Source of the DNA: Clostridium merdae
GTDB taxonomy: Bacteria; Bacillota; Clostridia; Oscillospirales; Acutalibacteraceae
Length of the DNA: 64,000 nucleotides
Assembly: GCF_900176635.1 (NCBI RefSeq)
Contig: NZ_FXLN01000002.1
Span: 1 to 64,000 of the forward strand
Direction of reading: 5' to 3'
A model generated the notes under the pieces. The model made no database searches, was not told where the DNA came from, and worked only from the letters and a program-made list of their open reading frames with translations. Each line of letters opens with the position of its first letter. Positions within the stretch are counted from its first letter, which is position 1. The position numbers and the translations under genes were made by a program. Below, piece after piece: positions 7,053 through 14,834 of the stretch.

Positions 7053-7608
7053 ATTTTCGGTTATAAAAGTTGCAATAGGTTACGTGGTCATTAACCATCC
7101 CAACGGCCTGCATAAACGCATAAACGGTTGTGGTACCTACAAATTGAAAGCCGAGCTTTTTCAGCTCCTTACTAATAGAATCTGAAATTGCGGAGCTTGC
7201 CGGCACCTCGCTTAATTGGTTCCAATGGTTTACAATAGGCTGAAAACCCACAAAGGACCATAAAAAATGATCCAAAGAGCCATGCTTCTCGCACAGTGTG
7301 TAGTAAGCCTTTGCGTTATTTACTACCGCTTTAATTTTCAGCTTGCTTCGAATGATTCCTTTGTTCTGTAATAACTCTTCCATTTTTTGATCATCATAGG
7401 TTACTAAAACAGCGGGGTCAAAGCCATCGAAAGCCTCACGCAATGTTTCTCTCTTTAATAAAATAGTTGCCCAGCTCAACCCGGCCTGTTTGCCTTCTAA
7501 GATGAGCATCTCAAACAGCTTTTGGTCATCATGAACCGGTATGCCCCACTCTGTATCGTGATACTCCTGCTCCAGACGGTTATGCTCCGCCCAATCACAT
7601 CGTTTCAT
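7051..7608 (-). CDS. tag: DNA-3-methyladenine glycosylase I
   Basis: The 185-aa product is full length for the Tag family. The four zinc ligands of E. coli Tag are at the same numbered positions: C4 and H17 near the start and H175 and C179 near the end. The motifs EYHDTEWG, GLSWATIL and FVGTTTVYAFMQA are present. Tag excises 3-methyladenine from alkylated DNA to start base-excision repair in the cytoplasm. The start ATG is followed by the family-typical KRCDWAEHN. It is the last gene of a leftward group with the VOC protein 33 bp upstream, so co-transcription is possible. Confidence 0.96.
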   Translation of the reverse strand: MKRCDWAEHNRLEQEYHDTEWGIPVHDDQKLFEMLILEGKQAGLSWATILLKRETLREAFDGFDPAVLVTYDDQKMEELLQNKGIIRSKLKIKAVVNNAKAYYTLCEKHGSLDHFLWSFVGFQPIVNHWNQLSEVPASSAISDSISKELKKLGFQFVGTTTVYAFMQAVGMVNDHVTYCNFYNRK

Positions 7609-7641
7609 CGAGGCTATCTTTTCCTTTCTATAAATAAGGCC

Positions 7642-8088
7642 TTATTGCTCCTCTTCTTTGATGACGAGCATATTGTTTTCGTCAAACTCCCATTGAGGGC
7701 CATATGCTGCCTCCCAATAGTAACCGTCAGGGTCTTGAAAATAACCGCTGTATCCGCCCCAAAACACTCGCTCCGCTTTTTTCGCGATGATGCCGCCGCT
7801 GCTCTCCACCAATTCCAGAAAAGCGTCGACCTCTTCTTCTGTTTTAAAATTGCAAGCAAGAGTGATTCCGCAAAAGCCACCGGCGGAGAGCTTGGGAGGG
7901 TTTTGCTCATTGATATCTTCCGCAAGCTTATCAATTGGGTATAGTTCGAGCTTGCTCCCCTCGGTATCAAAAAACACAATGGGAGGATTGTTCTCCTTCT
8001 CAAAGGTATGAAAGCCTATTTTTTTGTAAAATGCTAACGATTTTTCCATATCCCTTATGCCAAGGCAGATTAAATTAATCCGATTCAT
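7642..8088 (-). CDS. VOC (glyoxalase/bleomycin-resistance) superfamily protein
   Basis: The 148-aa protein shows the paired beta-alpha-beta-beta-beta modules of the vicinal oxygen chelate fold. Residues about 1-60 include MEKSLAFYKKIGF and LELYPIDKL, and residues about 70-130 include GITLACNF, FQDPDGYYWEAAYGP and a C-terminal acidic tail. Members bind a metal and catalyse isomerisation, ring cleavage or antibiotic sequestration. The aspartate/tyrosine-rich FQDPDGYYWE motif is typical of the glyoxalase-like subgroup, but the substrate cannot be given. It has a good ribosome binding site (GGAGCGG). It lies just upstream of tag on the same strand. Confidence 0.85.
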   Translation of the reverse strand: MNRINLICLGIRDMEKSLAFYKKIGFHTFEKENNPPIVFFDTEGSKLELYPIDKLAEDINEQNPPKLSAGGFCGITLACNFKTEEEVDAFLELVESSGGIIAKKAERVFWGGYSGYFQDPDGYYWEAAYGPQWEFDENNMLVIKEEEQ

Positions 8089-8122
8089 CGTTGTTCCGCT
8101 CCTTTTTATTTACGGCTTTATT

Positions 8123-8575
8123 TTAATGGTTTAAATTGTCTATTTGAATTAACGCCTTTTGAATATCCTTTTGCACAGGCGGTTGCATGCTCTCCGCATA
8201 TCTTCCTGGATTGGCACGCAGCAACGCATTTTTAATATCTTCTTTTAATTCCGGTTTATATATTGCGATGGTTGGTAATGCCTGAATACACTGCCGGGCT
8301 GTAATTGGTTTTTCATCTGCAATATGCTTTAAATAGGAATCAATTATTTCATCAATCTTATTGTCTGTATCCCATTTTGCATTGACGGCAATTAAAACAA
8401 TTCCTCTTGTACGTAAATAGGAGTTTGGACTACTCAGCAGCTCCGCAAAGACATTAAAGAAAGGATACACTTCGGAAGATAGGCTGCTTTCATTCTCTAA
8501 CTGCTTTAAGCATCGATAAGCTTCTTTATGGTTGCTGTTTTTTAGACCATTTACAAGTTCCGAAATGTTTGCCAT
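8123..8575 (-). CDS. HEAT-like alpha-solenoid (SufBD-type) hypothetical protein
   Basis: The predicted product of 150 aa (start ATG 8575, with AAAGGG 8 nt upstream) is all-helical, with two to three HEAT-like repeats (ELLSSPNSYLRTRGIVLIAVNAKWD; KPITARQCIQALPTIAIYKPEL). It resembles small Firmicutes proteins often labelled SufBD or HEAT-repeat proteins. No catalytic motif is visible, so a scaffold or binding role is the most that can be said. The frame is open upstream to 8653, but that extension has no ribosome binding site and an unlikely composition. It is the first gene of the HEAT-VOC-tag series. Confidence 0.75.
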   Translation of the reverse strand: MANISELVNGLKNSNHKEAYRCLKQLENESSLSSEVYPFFNVFAELLSSPNSYLRTRGIVLIAVNAKWDTDNKIDEIIDSYLKHIADEKPITARQCIQALPTIAIYKPELKEDIKNALLRANPGRYAESMQPPVQKDIQKALIQIDNLNH

Positions 8576-8804
8576 ATAATCAACCCTTTCTCCGTCTCTA
8601 TTATTTGCTTTATGATGTAGTATTATAGAAACAGGCACCATCTGTTTCCACATTTATCAATCTAAATCTGTCATGAGTGAACTGAATTTGCAGGTTGCAA
8701 GCCGCATCAAAATATTGGCATCCTCTTTTAATACTTCATTTGGATTATAGCATAGCTAAAGAATAAACAATCTGTAATTTGACTCATTCTAACATAGATA
8801 AAAT

Positions 8805-8845
8805 AAAAAGTCATGCAAGAGAATAATTCTCTTGCATGACTTTTT
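8805..8845. terminator. Perfect 20-bp inverted repeat, terminator of the tRNA operon
   Basis: AAAAAGTCATGCAAGAGAAT (8805-8824) and its exact complement (8826-8845) are separated by a single base. The T-run on the minus strand suits termination of leftward transcription coming from the tRNA genes through the tandem repeat units. Confidence 0.8.
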
Positions 8846-8850
8846 ATTGA

Positions 8851-9040
8851 TGGTAGACACAGGGGGACTTAACGGCGTCTATTGACGCCTCCCGGCTTGC
8901 GGCACAGCCGCTGCACCGCTCTTCGCTAAAAACATGCCACCGACATGTTTTCCATACGCTCAGACCCTTTCGGATTCGAGTCCTTCTTTGTGTAATACAA
9001 AAAGAAAAAGAACCCAGCAACTAGGCTGAATTCTTTTTCT
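8851..9040 (-). repeat. Tandem 190-bp unit 1, carries a tRNA-Val 3'-end copy
   Basis: This unit is a slightly diverged copy of 9041-9230 with exactly the same length. On the minus strand it begins with a terminator-like hairpin (GAATTCAGC...GCTGGGTTC), contains an AAACATG...CATGTTTT palindrome and ends in a copy of the last 19 nt of the adjacent tRNA-Val gene including CCA, here with two changes. No protein-coding content is credible, although open frames cross it. Confidence 0.85.
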
Positions 9041-9230
9041 TGGTGGACGCAGGGGGACTTAACGGCGTCTATTGACGCCTCCCGGCTTGCGGCACAGCCG
9101 CTGCACCGCTCTTCGCTAAAAACATGCCACCGGCATGTTTTCCATACGCTCAGACCCTTTCGGGTTCGAGTCCTGCTTTGTGTAATACAAAAAAGAAAAG
9201 AACCCAGCAACTAGGCTGAATTCTTTTTCT
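9041..9230 (-). repeat. Tandem 190-bp unit 2, carries a tRNA-Val 3'-end copy
   Basis: This unit directly follows the true tRNA-Val gene on the minus strand. Its far end repeats 19 nt of the tRNA 3' end (AGTCCCCCTGCGTCCACCA) without changes. The remainder is almost identical to unit 1; visible differences include GGATTCGAGTCCTT against GGGTTCGAGTCCTG, and ACCGACATG against ACCGGCATG. A 12-bp hairpin followed by TTTTCTTTTTT at the tRNA-proximal end looks like a terminator. Confidence 0.9.
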
Positions 9231-9307
9231 TGGTGGACGCAGGGGGACTCGAACCCTCGACCTCTCGCGTGTGAGGCGAACGCTCTAACCAGCTGAGCTA
9301 TGCGTCC
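9231..9307 (-). tRNA. tRNA-Val (anticodon CAC)
   Basis: The complement reads GGACGCATAGCTC... with a D-arm, the anticodon stem TTCGC/GCGAG around the loop CTCACAC, the T-arm GAGGGTTCGAGTCCCCC, the acceptor end TGCGTCC and an encoded ACCA. The anticodon CAC reads GUG. It is the last gene of the three-tRNA operon. Confidence 0.95.
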
Positions 9308-9316
9308 AAATAAACG

Positions 9317-9341
9317 ATTCCCCCGAATGATTCGGGGGAAT
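9317..9341 (-). terminator. Hairpin between tRNA-Glu and tRNA-Val
   Basis: ATTCCCCCGAA and TTCGGGGGAAT form an 11-bp stem with a 3-nt loop, followed on the minus strand by CGTTTATTT. It could be a weak terminator that lowers tRNA-Val expression, or an RNase processing stem. Confidence 0.6.
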
Positions 9342-9350
9342 GTTTTTGTG

Positions 9351-9425
9351 TGGTGACCCGGACGGGATTCGAACCCGTGAACCCGCCGTGAAAGGGCGGT
9401 GTCTTAACCACTTGACGACCGGGCC
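9351..9425 (-). tRNA. tRNA-Glu (anticodon TTC)
   Basis: The complement starts GGCCCGGTCGTCAAGTGG, has the anticodon loop CTTTCAC (TTC) on a CCGCC/GGCGG stem, the T-arm ACGGGTTCGAATCCCGT and ends CCGGGTCACCA. Only 2 nt separate it from tRNA-Met upstream. Confidence 0.96.
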
Positions 9426-9427
9426 GC

Positions 9428-9504
9428 TGGTAGCGGCAAATGGACTTGAACCATCGACACTTCGGGTATGAACCGAATGCTCTAGCCAACTGAGCTATGC
9501 CGCC
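9428..9504 (-). tRNA. tRNA-Met (anticodon CAT, elongator type)
   Basis: The complement starts GGCGGCATAGCTCAG, has TTCATAC as the anticodon loop on a TTCGG/CCGAA stem and ends TGCCGCTACCA. The overall sequence resembles Firmicutes elongator tRNA-Met rather than initiator tRNA, because it has a paired 1-72 and lacks the GGG/CCC anticodon stem. A tRNA-Ile2 with a lysidine-modified CAT is a less likely alternative. Confidence 0.9.
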
Positions 9505-9536
9505 ATATGAACAACGCACAAAGCGGAGCGATATTC

Positions 9537-9566
9537 ATTATATTATATACTTGTCCCTCTTGTCAA
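9537..9566 (-). promoter_or_regulatory. Promoter of the tRNA operon
   Basis: On the minus strand TTGACA (9566-9561), an 18-nt spacer and TATAAT (9542-9537) lie about 33 nt upstream of tRNA-Met. The Met-Glu-Val genes all follow in the same direction. Confidence 0.85.
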
Positions 9567-9600
9567 TACAAAAAATCAAAAAATATTTTTTCTTTTTTTA

Positions 9601-10329
9601 TTATTCGACTTTTCCTTGGTATTCAAAGCTTATTCCGCGTGGATTTACCCCTCGCATGAAGATATAGCCATCTTTTTCTTGCCGCTGTATTTGCAGTACT
9701 TCTCCCTCAAGGCTTTCCATTGCATAATGGATCTGAAATTCACGCAAGGTACGCCCGTGCATTCCGCCGGGAACAAAGTCGCAAAAAATATCGCTATACA
9801 CCGAGTTATTGACATGGCCGTTATAGTCTAAATCGGAGTAGCGTATTTCACGTTCACCAACAACTGGCATATCTTTAGGCAGGCTAAGGCGGTCAAGCCG
9901 CTTCCCACCGTTTTCGCCGGCACCTACACCGTAATCCAGAAAAGCCCTAGGGCGCAGAAGCTTATGCTCTTGTGTGCTTACCACAACGGAAGCCTGCAAG
10001 ATTTCTGCCAAATGTTCTTCGCCACAATAAAAATCAAAGCTGCGATAAAACTGTACCCCTACCACTCCGCATGCACGCGTAACAATTGTTACCGGGTCAT
10101 GCTGGCTAGGCCAGCGGTGAATGATTCCACCAGAACGGGTAAACACAAACACGATGCCATCTTTTGACATTTTTTCATGAGTAAGATCATAGCACGCCAA
10201 ATGAAGCTCACAAGCCTCTTGGCAATAGCGCAGCAGTGCAGATGGTCGCAGGGTCACGTTTGCATCCATATCGTATGTTTTAAGCTGTACCTGTTGTGTG
10301 TATTCACTGAGTTTCGCATTGAGTCCCAT
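9601..10329 (-). CDS. Acyl-ACP thioesterase (FatA/FatB family)
   Basis: The 242-aa protein is two hot-dog folds in tandem. The N-terminal part (about 10-130) has YDMDANVTLRPSALLRYCQEA, and the C-terminal part has YSDLDYNGHVNNSVYSD (about 165-181), the signature loop of bacterial and plant acyl-ACP thioesterases. These enzymes hydrolyse acyl-ACP to release free fatty acids, ending or tuning chain length in fatty-acid synthesis. The ATG is preceded by AAAAGGAGCG. It lies downstream of serS on the same strand, separated by a hairpin. Confidence 0.92.
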   Translation of the reverse strand: MGLNAKLSEYTQQVQLKTYDMDANVTLRPSALLRYCQEACELHLACYDLTHEKMSKDGIVFVFTRSGGIIHRWPSQHDPVTIVTRACGVVGVQFYRSFDFYCGEEHLAEILQASVVVSTQEHKLLRPRAFLDYGVGAGENGGKRLDRLSLPKDMPVVGEREIRYSDLDYNGHVNNSVYSDIFCDFVPGGMHGRTLREFQIHYAMESLEGEVLQIQRQEKDGYIFMRGVNPRGISFEYQGKVE

Positions 10330-10352
10330 TCTCTACGCTCCTTTTAAAAGAA

Positions 10353-10376
10353 CCGCCCCGGACAATTCCGAGGCGG
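10353..10376 (-). terminator. Terminator-like hairpin after serS
   Basis: On the minus strand CCGCCTCGG and CCGGGGCGG pair (one G-U or mismatch) around ATTGTC and are followed by TTCTTTT. A second stem (CCCGCT/AGCGGG, 10396-10419) lies just upstream. Together they probably end the soj-parB-serS transcript. Confidence 0.6.
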
Positions 10377-10447
10377 ATGACACGTGAAACTTCCGCCCGC
10401 TTATCAGGTTCTTAGCGGGGTTCGAATTCATTCTGAACCAAATTTGT

Positions 10448-11740
10448 TTATTCCGGGCATTTAATTACATCTACACCCATAAACGGGCGCAAAACCTCCG
10501 GAATGGTAACGCTGCCGTCTTCATTCTGGTAATTCTCCAAAATAGCAGCAACGGTACGGCCAACCGCAACACCGGAGCCATTGAGAGTATGCACAAGCTG
10601 AGCCTTATCACGAGGAGTTGCTTTAAAGCGGATTTGCGCACGGCGTGCCTGAAAATCCTCAAAATTTGAGCAAGAGGAAATTTCAACATAGCGATTGTAA
10701 GAAGGCATCCAGACCTCAATGTCGTAGGTTTTTGCCGAAGAGAAACCAAGGTCACCCGTAGCAAGGCAAACAACACGGTACGGCAAGCCCAAAAGCTGCA
10801 ATACACGCTCTGCATCATTTGTCAGAGATTCCAGCTCCTGATAAGAGGTTGCAGGGTCTGCAAATTTAACAAGCTCAACCTTATTAAACTGGTGCTGGCG
10901 GATAAGGCCGCGGGTATCGCGCCCTGCAGAACCAGCCTCCGCACGGAAGCAAGCAGAATATGCGCAGTATTTAATTGGCAGGCTCGCGCCCTCCAAAATC
11001 TCGCTTCGGTGCATATTGGTTACCGGCACCTCTGCAGTGGGGATAAGGAAGTAGTTCTCAGCGGTGTCTTTATTGATTACCTTGTACGCATCCACTTCGA
11101 ACTTGGGCAATTGCCCGGTACCGGTCATCGATTCCCGGTTTACCATGAACGGAGGGAATACCTCGGTATAACCGCCCTCCGAATGTGTATTTAGGAAGAA
11201 GTTGATAATCGCACGCTCCAAACGGGCACCCAGGCCTTTATAAAAATGGAAACGAGCTCCGGTTACCTTTGCCGCTGTTTCGGGGTCTAATATTCCAAGC
11301 TCTTTTCCCAGATCCCAATGGGGCTTGGGTTCAAAAGAGAACTTAGTCGGTTCGCTCCAGCAGCGCAGCTCTTTGTTCTCAGAATCATCCTTACCCAAAG
11401 GAACATCTGCACAAGGGATATTTGGCAGAGTGAGAAGCAAGTCACGCTGTTTTTCTTCCAGCAGTCCAAGCTCGCCATCCAACCCTTTAATTTGGTCGGA
11501 AAGCTGTTTGAGCTGAGCCATCAGCTCGGTTGTATCTTTCCCCTCTTTTTTCAGAATGGGAATTTGCTTTGTATCCGCATTTTGCTGAGCCTTCAGGCTT
11601 TCTGTTTCACCGGTTACACGGCGGCGGTCCACATCAATTTGCAGGATGGATTCGATAATCTGGTCGGCATCCATGTTTCTGCTTTTCATCGCCGCTTTCA
11701 CTCGTTCGGGGTTCTCTCGAATGACTTTAATATCTAACAT
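10448..11740 (-). CDS. serS: Seryl-tRNA synthetase
   Basis: The 430-aa product is full length for bacterial SerRS. Residues 1-105 form the long antiparallel coiled-coil tRNA-binding arm (many Lys/Glu/Leu, e.g. VTGETESLKAQQNADTK). The class II core follows with motif 2 (FRAEAGSAGRDTRGLIRQHQ) and motif 3 (LNGSGVAVGRTVAAILE). It charges tRNA-Ser, and tRNA-Sec where present, in the cytoplasm. It starts at ATG 44 bp after parB, so soj, parB and serS are probably co-transcribed. There is no T-box leader in that short gap. Confidence 0.98.
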   Translation of the reverse strand: MLDIKVIRENPERVKAAMKSRNMDADQIIESILQIDVDRRRVTGETESLKAQQNADTKQIPILKKEGKDTTELMAQLKQLSDQIKGLDGELGLLEEKQRDLLLTLPNIPCADVPLGKDDSENKELRCWSEPTKFSFEPKPHWDLGKELGILDPETAAKVTGARFHFYKGLGARLERAIINFFLNTHSEGGYTEVFPPFMVNRESMTGTGQLPKFEVDAYKVINKDTAENYFLIPTAEVPVTNMHRSEILEGASLPIKYCAYSACFRAEAGSAGRDTRGLIRQHQFNKVELVKFADPATSYQELESLTNDAERVLQLLGLPYRVVCLATGDLGFSSAKTYDIEVWMPSYNRYVEISSCSNFEDFQARRAQIRFKATPRDKAQLVHTLNGSGVAVGRTVAAILENYQNEDGSVTIPEVLRPFMGVDVIKCPE

Positions 11741-11784
11741 GTACGTTCTACTCCTTTATTTTAGTGCTGGGACCCTTTTCTAGT

Positions 11785-12648
11785 TCAGTCTGTATGAAAG
11801 CGCAGGCTGTTGACCAGATTCGCTAAATCCTCTTCACCATAAAATTCTATTTGCAGCATTCCTTTGTTCTTACCGCCATCCACCTTTACCTTGCGGCCTA
11901 AGTGTGTATTAAGCGCTAGCTCTACCTCTTCAAAGTAATGCGGCTTCTTTCCCTTGGGTGATGCCGACTCTGCACTAGGCTCATGCAATAGGAACTTCTT
12001 TACCATTTTTTCCAGTTCTCGCACAGAAATACCATGCTTTACCGTAAGCTGTGCCATTTCGAGCATGTCCTGCTCTGATTCAATGGGCAGCAGCGTTCTG
12101 GCATGCCCGGCAGACAGCTTTCCGGTGCCCACCAGTTCCCGTATGGATTCTGGCAGATTCAGTAAACGCAGCACATTTGCAACCGCAGGCCTTGATTTGC
12201 CTACTATTTTTGCGATCTCCTCTTGCGTTAGCTCATATGTCTCCATGAGGGCTTGATAGCCCTGTGCTTCTTCCATAGCAGTTAAGTCTTCTCGTTGCAG
12301 ATTTTCAATCAGCGCAAGCTGCATTACCTGACGATCCGTCATTTCACGTATTACAGCTGGTACTTCCGTAAGCCCGGCCATTCTGGCGGCTCGCCAACGG
12401 CGCTCACCCGCTACAATTTGGTAACCACCGCTGACAAGCGGTCTTACTAATAGTGGTTGTAAAATACCATGCTGTGTAATGGAGTCAGCCAGCTCTGCCA
12501 AAGCACCTTCATCAAATTGCTTTCTGGGCTGACCACGGTTCGGCTCTATCTCTCGCAGAGGTAGCGTGATGGAGGCATTTTGATTCTCCGTATCATTTTC
12601 TGCAAAGATGGCGTCTAGGCCCTTTCCAAGACCGCCTCTCTTTTTCAT
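11785..12648 (-). CDS. parB: Chromosome-partitioning protein ParB (Spo0J)
   Basis: The 287-aa protein starts KKRGGLGKGLDAIF, as in Spo0J, and has the ParB/sulfiredoxin-like CTPase domain with the box II motif GERRWRA (about residues 81-87) and NLQREDLT. The KorB-type helix-turn-helix (TQEEIAKIVGKSRPAVANVLRLL, about 143-165) and the C-terminal dimerisation domain follow. It loads at parS, spreads as a CTP clamp and recruits SMC to the origin. The gene overlaps soj by 4 bp. Two matching parS sites (13595, 15935) are in the window. Confidence 0.97.
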   Translation of the reverse strand: MKKRGGLGKGLDAIFAENDTENQNASITLPLREIEPNRGQPRKQFDEGALAELADSITQHGILQPLLVRPLVSGGYQIVAGERRWRAARMAGLTEVPAVIREMTDRQVMQLALIENLQREDLTAMEEAQGYQALMETYELTQEEIAKIVGKSRPAVANVLRLLNLPESIRELVGTGKLSAGHARTLLPIESEQDMLEMAQLTVKHGISVRELEKMVKKFLLHEPSAESASPKGKKPHYFEEVELALNTHLGRKVKVDGGKNKGMLQIEFYGEEDLANLVNSLRFHTD

Positions 12649-13427
12649 TCCGTACGCCCCTCTCCCTGATTATTCTGAATAATTTCCATTGCCAACGCTT
12701 CGTAGGCAGTAGAACCCTTGGAAGCACGGTCAAAATACAACACCGGCTTCCCGAAGCTAGGTGCTTCCGAAAGCCTTACCGTACGCGGTACAACCGTAGC
12801 AAACACCTTACGTGGGAAATACCGCTTTACCTCATCCACCACCTGCTGGGTTAGGTTCAGGCGGCCATCGTACATGGTAAGCAATACCCCTTCAATATCG
12901 AGCTGGTCGTTATACTGCCGTTTCACGCGCCTTACCGAGTTCATAAGCTGTGAAAGCCCCTCTAATGCGTAATATTCGCATTGCACCGGAACCAAAAGTG
13001 TATCTGCGAGGCACAGTGCATTGGTTGTGATGATTCCCAAGGAGGGGGGGCAGTCCAGAATAATGTAATCGTATTCTGAGCGCAACGGTAGAATAGCGCA
13101 GCGAAGAATCGCTTCCCGATTTTTCAGGCTAACGAGCTCAAGCTCTGCGGCGGCTAAATCCATACTAGAGGGAATTAAATCCAAATTTTGGAACCCAGTA
13201 TGAATTCGCACATCACTCGCCTTTGCCTCATCCAACAGAATCTCATATACGGTGCTTTTCAGCTTGCGACGGTCTACCCCTACCCCACTTGAGGAATTAC
13301 CCTGGGGGTCAATGTCGATAAGGAGTGTTTTTTTACCCAAACTCCCAAGAGAAGCCGCCAAATTAACGGCGGTAGTCGTTTTGCCTACACCGCCTTTTTG
13401 GTTTGCAATCGCAATGATTTTGCCCAT
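12645..13427 (-). CDS. soj: Chromosome-partitioning ATPase ParA (Soj)
   Basis: The 260-aa ParA-type ATPase has the deviant Walker A motif KGGVGKTTTAVNLAA (residues 10-24), DIDPQGN (39-45) and the switch/Walker B DCPPSLG. These are the hallmarks of Soj, which binds DNA as an ATP dimer, is stimulated by ParB, and in Bacillus regulates DnaA. It is the first gene of soj-parB-serS. The upstream gap holds a parS site and a cluster of DnaA boxes, which may couple replication initiation to its expression. Confidence 0.97.
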   Translation of the reverse strand: MGKIIAIANQKGGVGKTTTAVNLAASLGSLGKKTLLIDIDPQGNSSSGVGVDRRKLKSTVYEILLDEAKASDVRIHTGFQNLDLIPSSMDLAAAELELVSLKNREAILRCAILPLRSEYDYIILDCPPSLGIITTNALCLADTLLVPVQCEYYALEGLSQLMNSVRRVKRQYNDQLDIEGVLLTMYDGRLNLTQQVVDEVKRYFPRKVFATVVPRTVRLSEAPSFGKPVLYFDRASKGSTAYEALAMEIIQNNQGEGRTE

Positions 13428-13816
13428 GTCCTATGTTCCCCGCTTCTCTTACTTTTTATAAAATCAGTATGTATCACAGCAGATTCACCGGTAAATAAAT
13501 CGCTGAGACCTGATTCTCAGCCCTATTGGCTGTACTGTTACTCATTATAACACTCTTCGATTATAAGATAAAGGGCATTTGGGCAAAAAGTGCTTGTTTC
13601 ACGTGGAACAACGGACAATGGTAGCCCTGTTTTGGTAGAAAGTAATTTTAAACAGCCTTTCGGAACACCTGTGGATAACTGGTGAATGCGCTTATCTGTT
13701 TTTCCCGGTGTCTTCAACTGTGGAAAACTTTTTGGCGTGGCATTGTGTTTTCCACATGGCGTTTTGTGCCTTCTTCATGCTTTTACTATTTTTTATTTTG
13801 CGCTATGGATAATGAA
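13428..13816. promoter_or_regulatory. soj upstream region with DnaA-box cluster
   Basis: This stretch holds a perfect DnaA box, TGTGGATAA (13670-13678, minus-strand TTATCCACA), and two one-mismatch boxes: TGTGGAAAA (13719-13727) and TTTTCCACA (13748-13756). A fourth copy lies at 13853-13861 just past the terminator. A TATAAT on the minus strand (13549-13544) and a leader hairpin, GCTGAGA/TCTCAGC (13502-13521), precede soj. No gene is present. Confidence 0.65.
13595..13610. promoter_or_regulatory. parS: parS site
   Basis: TGTTTCACGTGGAACA differs from the consensus TGTTTCACGTGAAACA at one position. It lies upstream of soj, within reach of the soj promoter. Confidence 0.92.
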
Positions 13817-13854
13817 CAGTAAAAGAGCGGAGCTTATGCTCCGCTCTTTTACTG
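13817..13854 (-). terminator. Terminator after noc
   Basis: CAGTAAAAGAGCGGAGC (13817-13833) and its complement (13838-13854) form a perfect 17-bp stem with loop TTAT. The inner part resembles a terminator with a T-run on both strands. It separates the noc operon from soj, and its right arm overlaps a DnaA-box-like sequence. Confidence 0.75.
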
Positions 13855-13901
13855 TGGAAAATAAATAAGGGAATGGGGAAATTCCTTGTAAGTAATTTGA
13901 G

Positions 13902-14726
13902 TTAGGCTGGTCTTTTTTTATTCGCTACCGCCTGTTCCTTGGGAATTCGAACCACATATTCAATATATTCCTCCGTTTCGTGGTTCTGCGCCACTGCGTC
14001 AATTCCGGATTGCCGCATGGTGTCTACTGCATGACGTATCGTATTTAAAAATAATCGAACGTCTTTTATTACAAAAGTACGTTTATTTTTTACTACCTGC
14101 GGCTGCATCGATTTTTCCAGTTCTTCTGCAATCAAATCCTCTGTTTGCCGCACGTTTAAGCTATCATTAATTATTTTATGTAATATACGCAAGCGAAGCT
14201 CCGAATTCTCAATACGCAGCAATGCACGCGCATGGCGTTCCGTTAACTCTGCGTGAGAAATCATGGTTCGCTCACTCTCTGAAAGACGAAGCAGGCGAAG
14301 CTTGTTCGCTATTGCAGATTGGCTTTTGCCTAACCGGGCTGCCGCTTCCTCTTGGGTTACGCCCCACTCATCGATTAACCGCCGTATCCCCTCTGCCTCT
14401 TCAAAGATCTGCAGATCCTGTCTTTGCAGATTCTCGAGGATTGCATACACGGCAGACTGTTGTTCATCGCAGTTTACCAAAATACAAGGTGCACTGCTCA
14501 TACCCGCCATAAAACAGGCACGCATTCGCCGTTCCCCCGCAATTAGCTCGTACCCACCCGGTACTCTTCTTACGGTTAAAGGTTGCAGCAAGCCATTGGA
14601 CCGAATACTATCTGACAGCTCCTGCAGCTCTCGCGGCGCAAATATGCGGCGCGGCTGAGATGGATTAGGCCGAATCTGATTCAGCGGAATCTCATTGACC
14701 CGCTTCTTTTCTTGAAAGAATAACAA
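13902..14726 (-). CDS. noc: Nucleoid occlusion protein Noc (second ParB-family protein)
   Basis: The 274-aa ParB-family protein has the motifs IRPNPSQPRRIF, GERRMRACFMAGM (box II) and NLQRQDLQIFEEAEG, and a helix-turn-helix (TQEEAAARLGKSQSAIANKLRLLRL). Its position next to rsmG-mnmG-mnmE and separate from soj-parB matches Bacillus noc. Noc binds NBS sites and the membrane to keep the division septum off the nucleoid. The N-terminus (LFFQEKKRVN) is shorter than in B. subtilis Noc, where it forms an amphipathic membrane helix. The apparent start is TTG at 14726, 7 nt after a G-rich site. Confidence 0.85.
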   Translation of the reverse strand: MLFFQEKKRVNEIPLNQIRPNPSQPRRIFAPRELQELSDSIRSNGLLQPLTVRRVPGGYELIAGERRMRACFMAGMSSAPCILVNCDEQQSAVYAILENLQRQDLQIFEEAEGIRRLIDEWGVTQEEAAARLGKSQSAIANKLRLLRLSESERTMISHAELTERHARALLRIENSELRLRILHKIINDSLNVRQTEDLIAEELEKSMQPQVVKNKRTFVIKDVRLFLNTIRHAVDTMRQSGIDAVAQNHETEEYIEYVVRIPKEQAVANKKRPA

Positions 14727-14834
14727 AGCGCCGCCCCCCTGCTTGTCTGTTTTTTCCAGAATAGCATAGAGGGCGGCACATGTTCTGTTGAATTATGACT
14801 TGTCTAAATAATATTTTGGCTTATTTTATGGCTT

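Noticed and set aside
8926..9210. 94-codon frame across the tandem tRNA-Val units
   Set aside because: It only translates the repeat; the product repeats itself because the DNA does, and it has no start site.
9298..9519. 73-codon frame overlapping three tRNA genes
   Set aside because: It lies on top of well-supported tRNA genes.
10380..10395. parS-like half-site after serS (GACACGTGAAACTT)
   Set aside because: Only about 11 of 16 positions match; one arm is lost, so ParB binding is unlikely.
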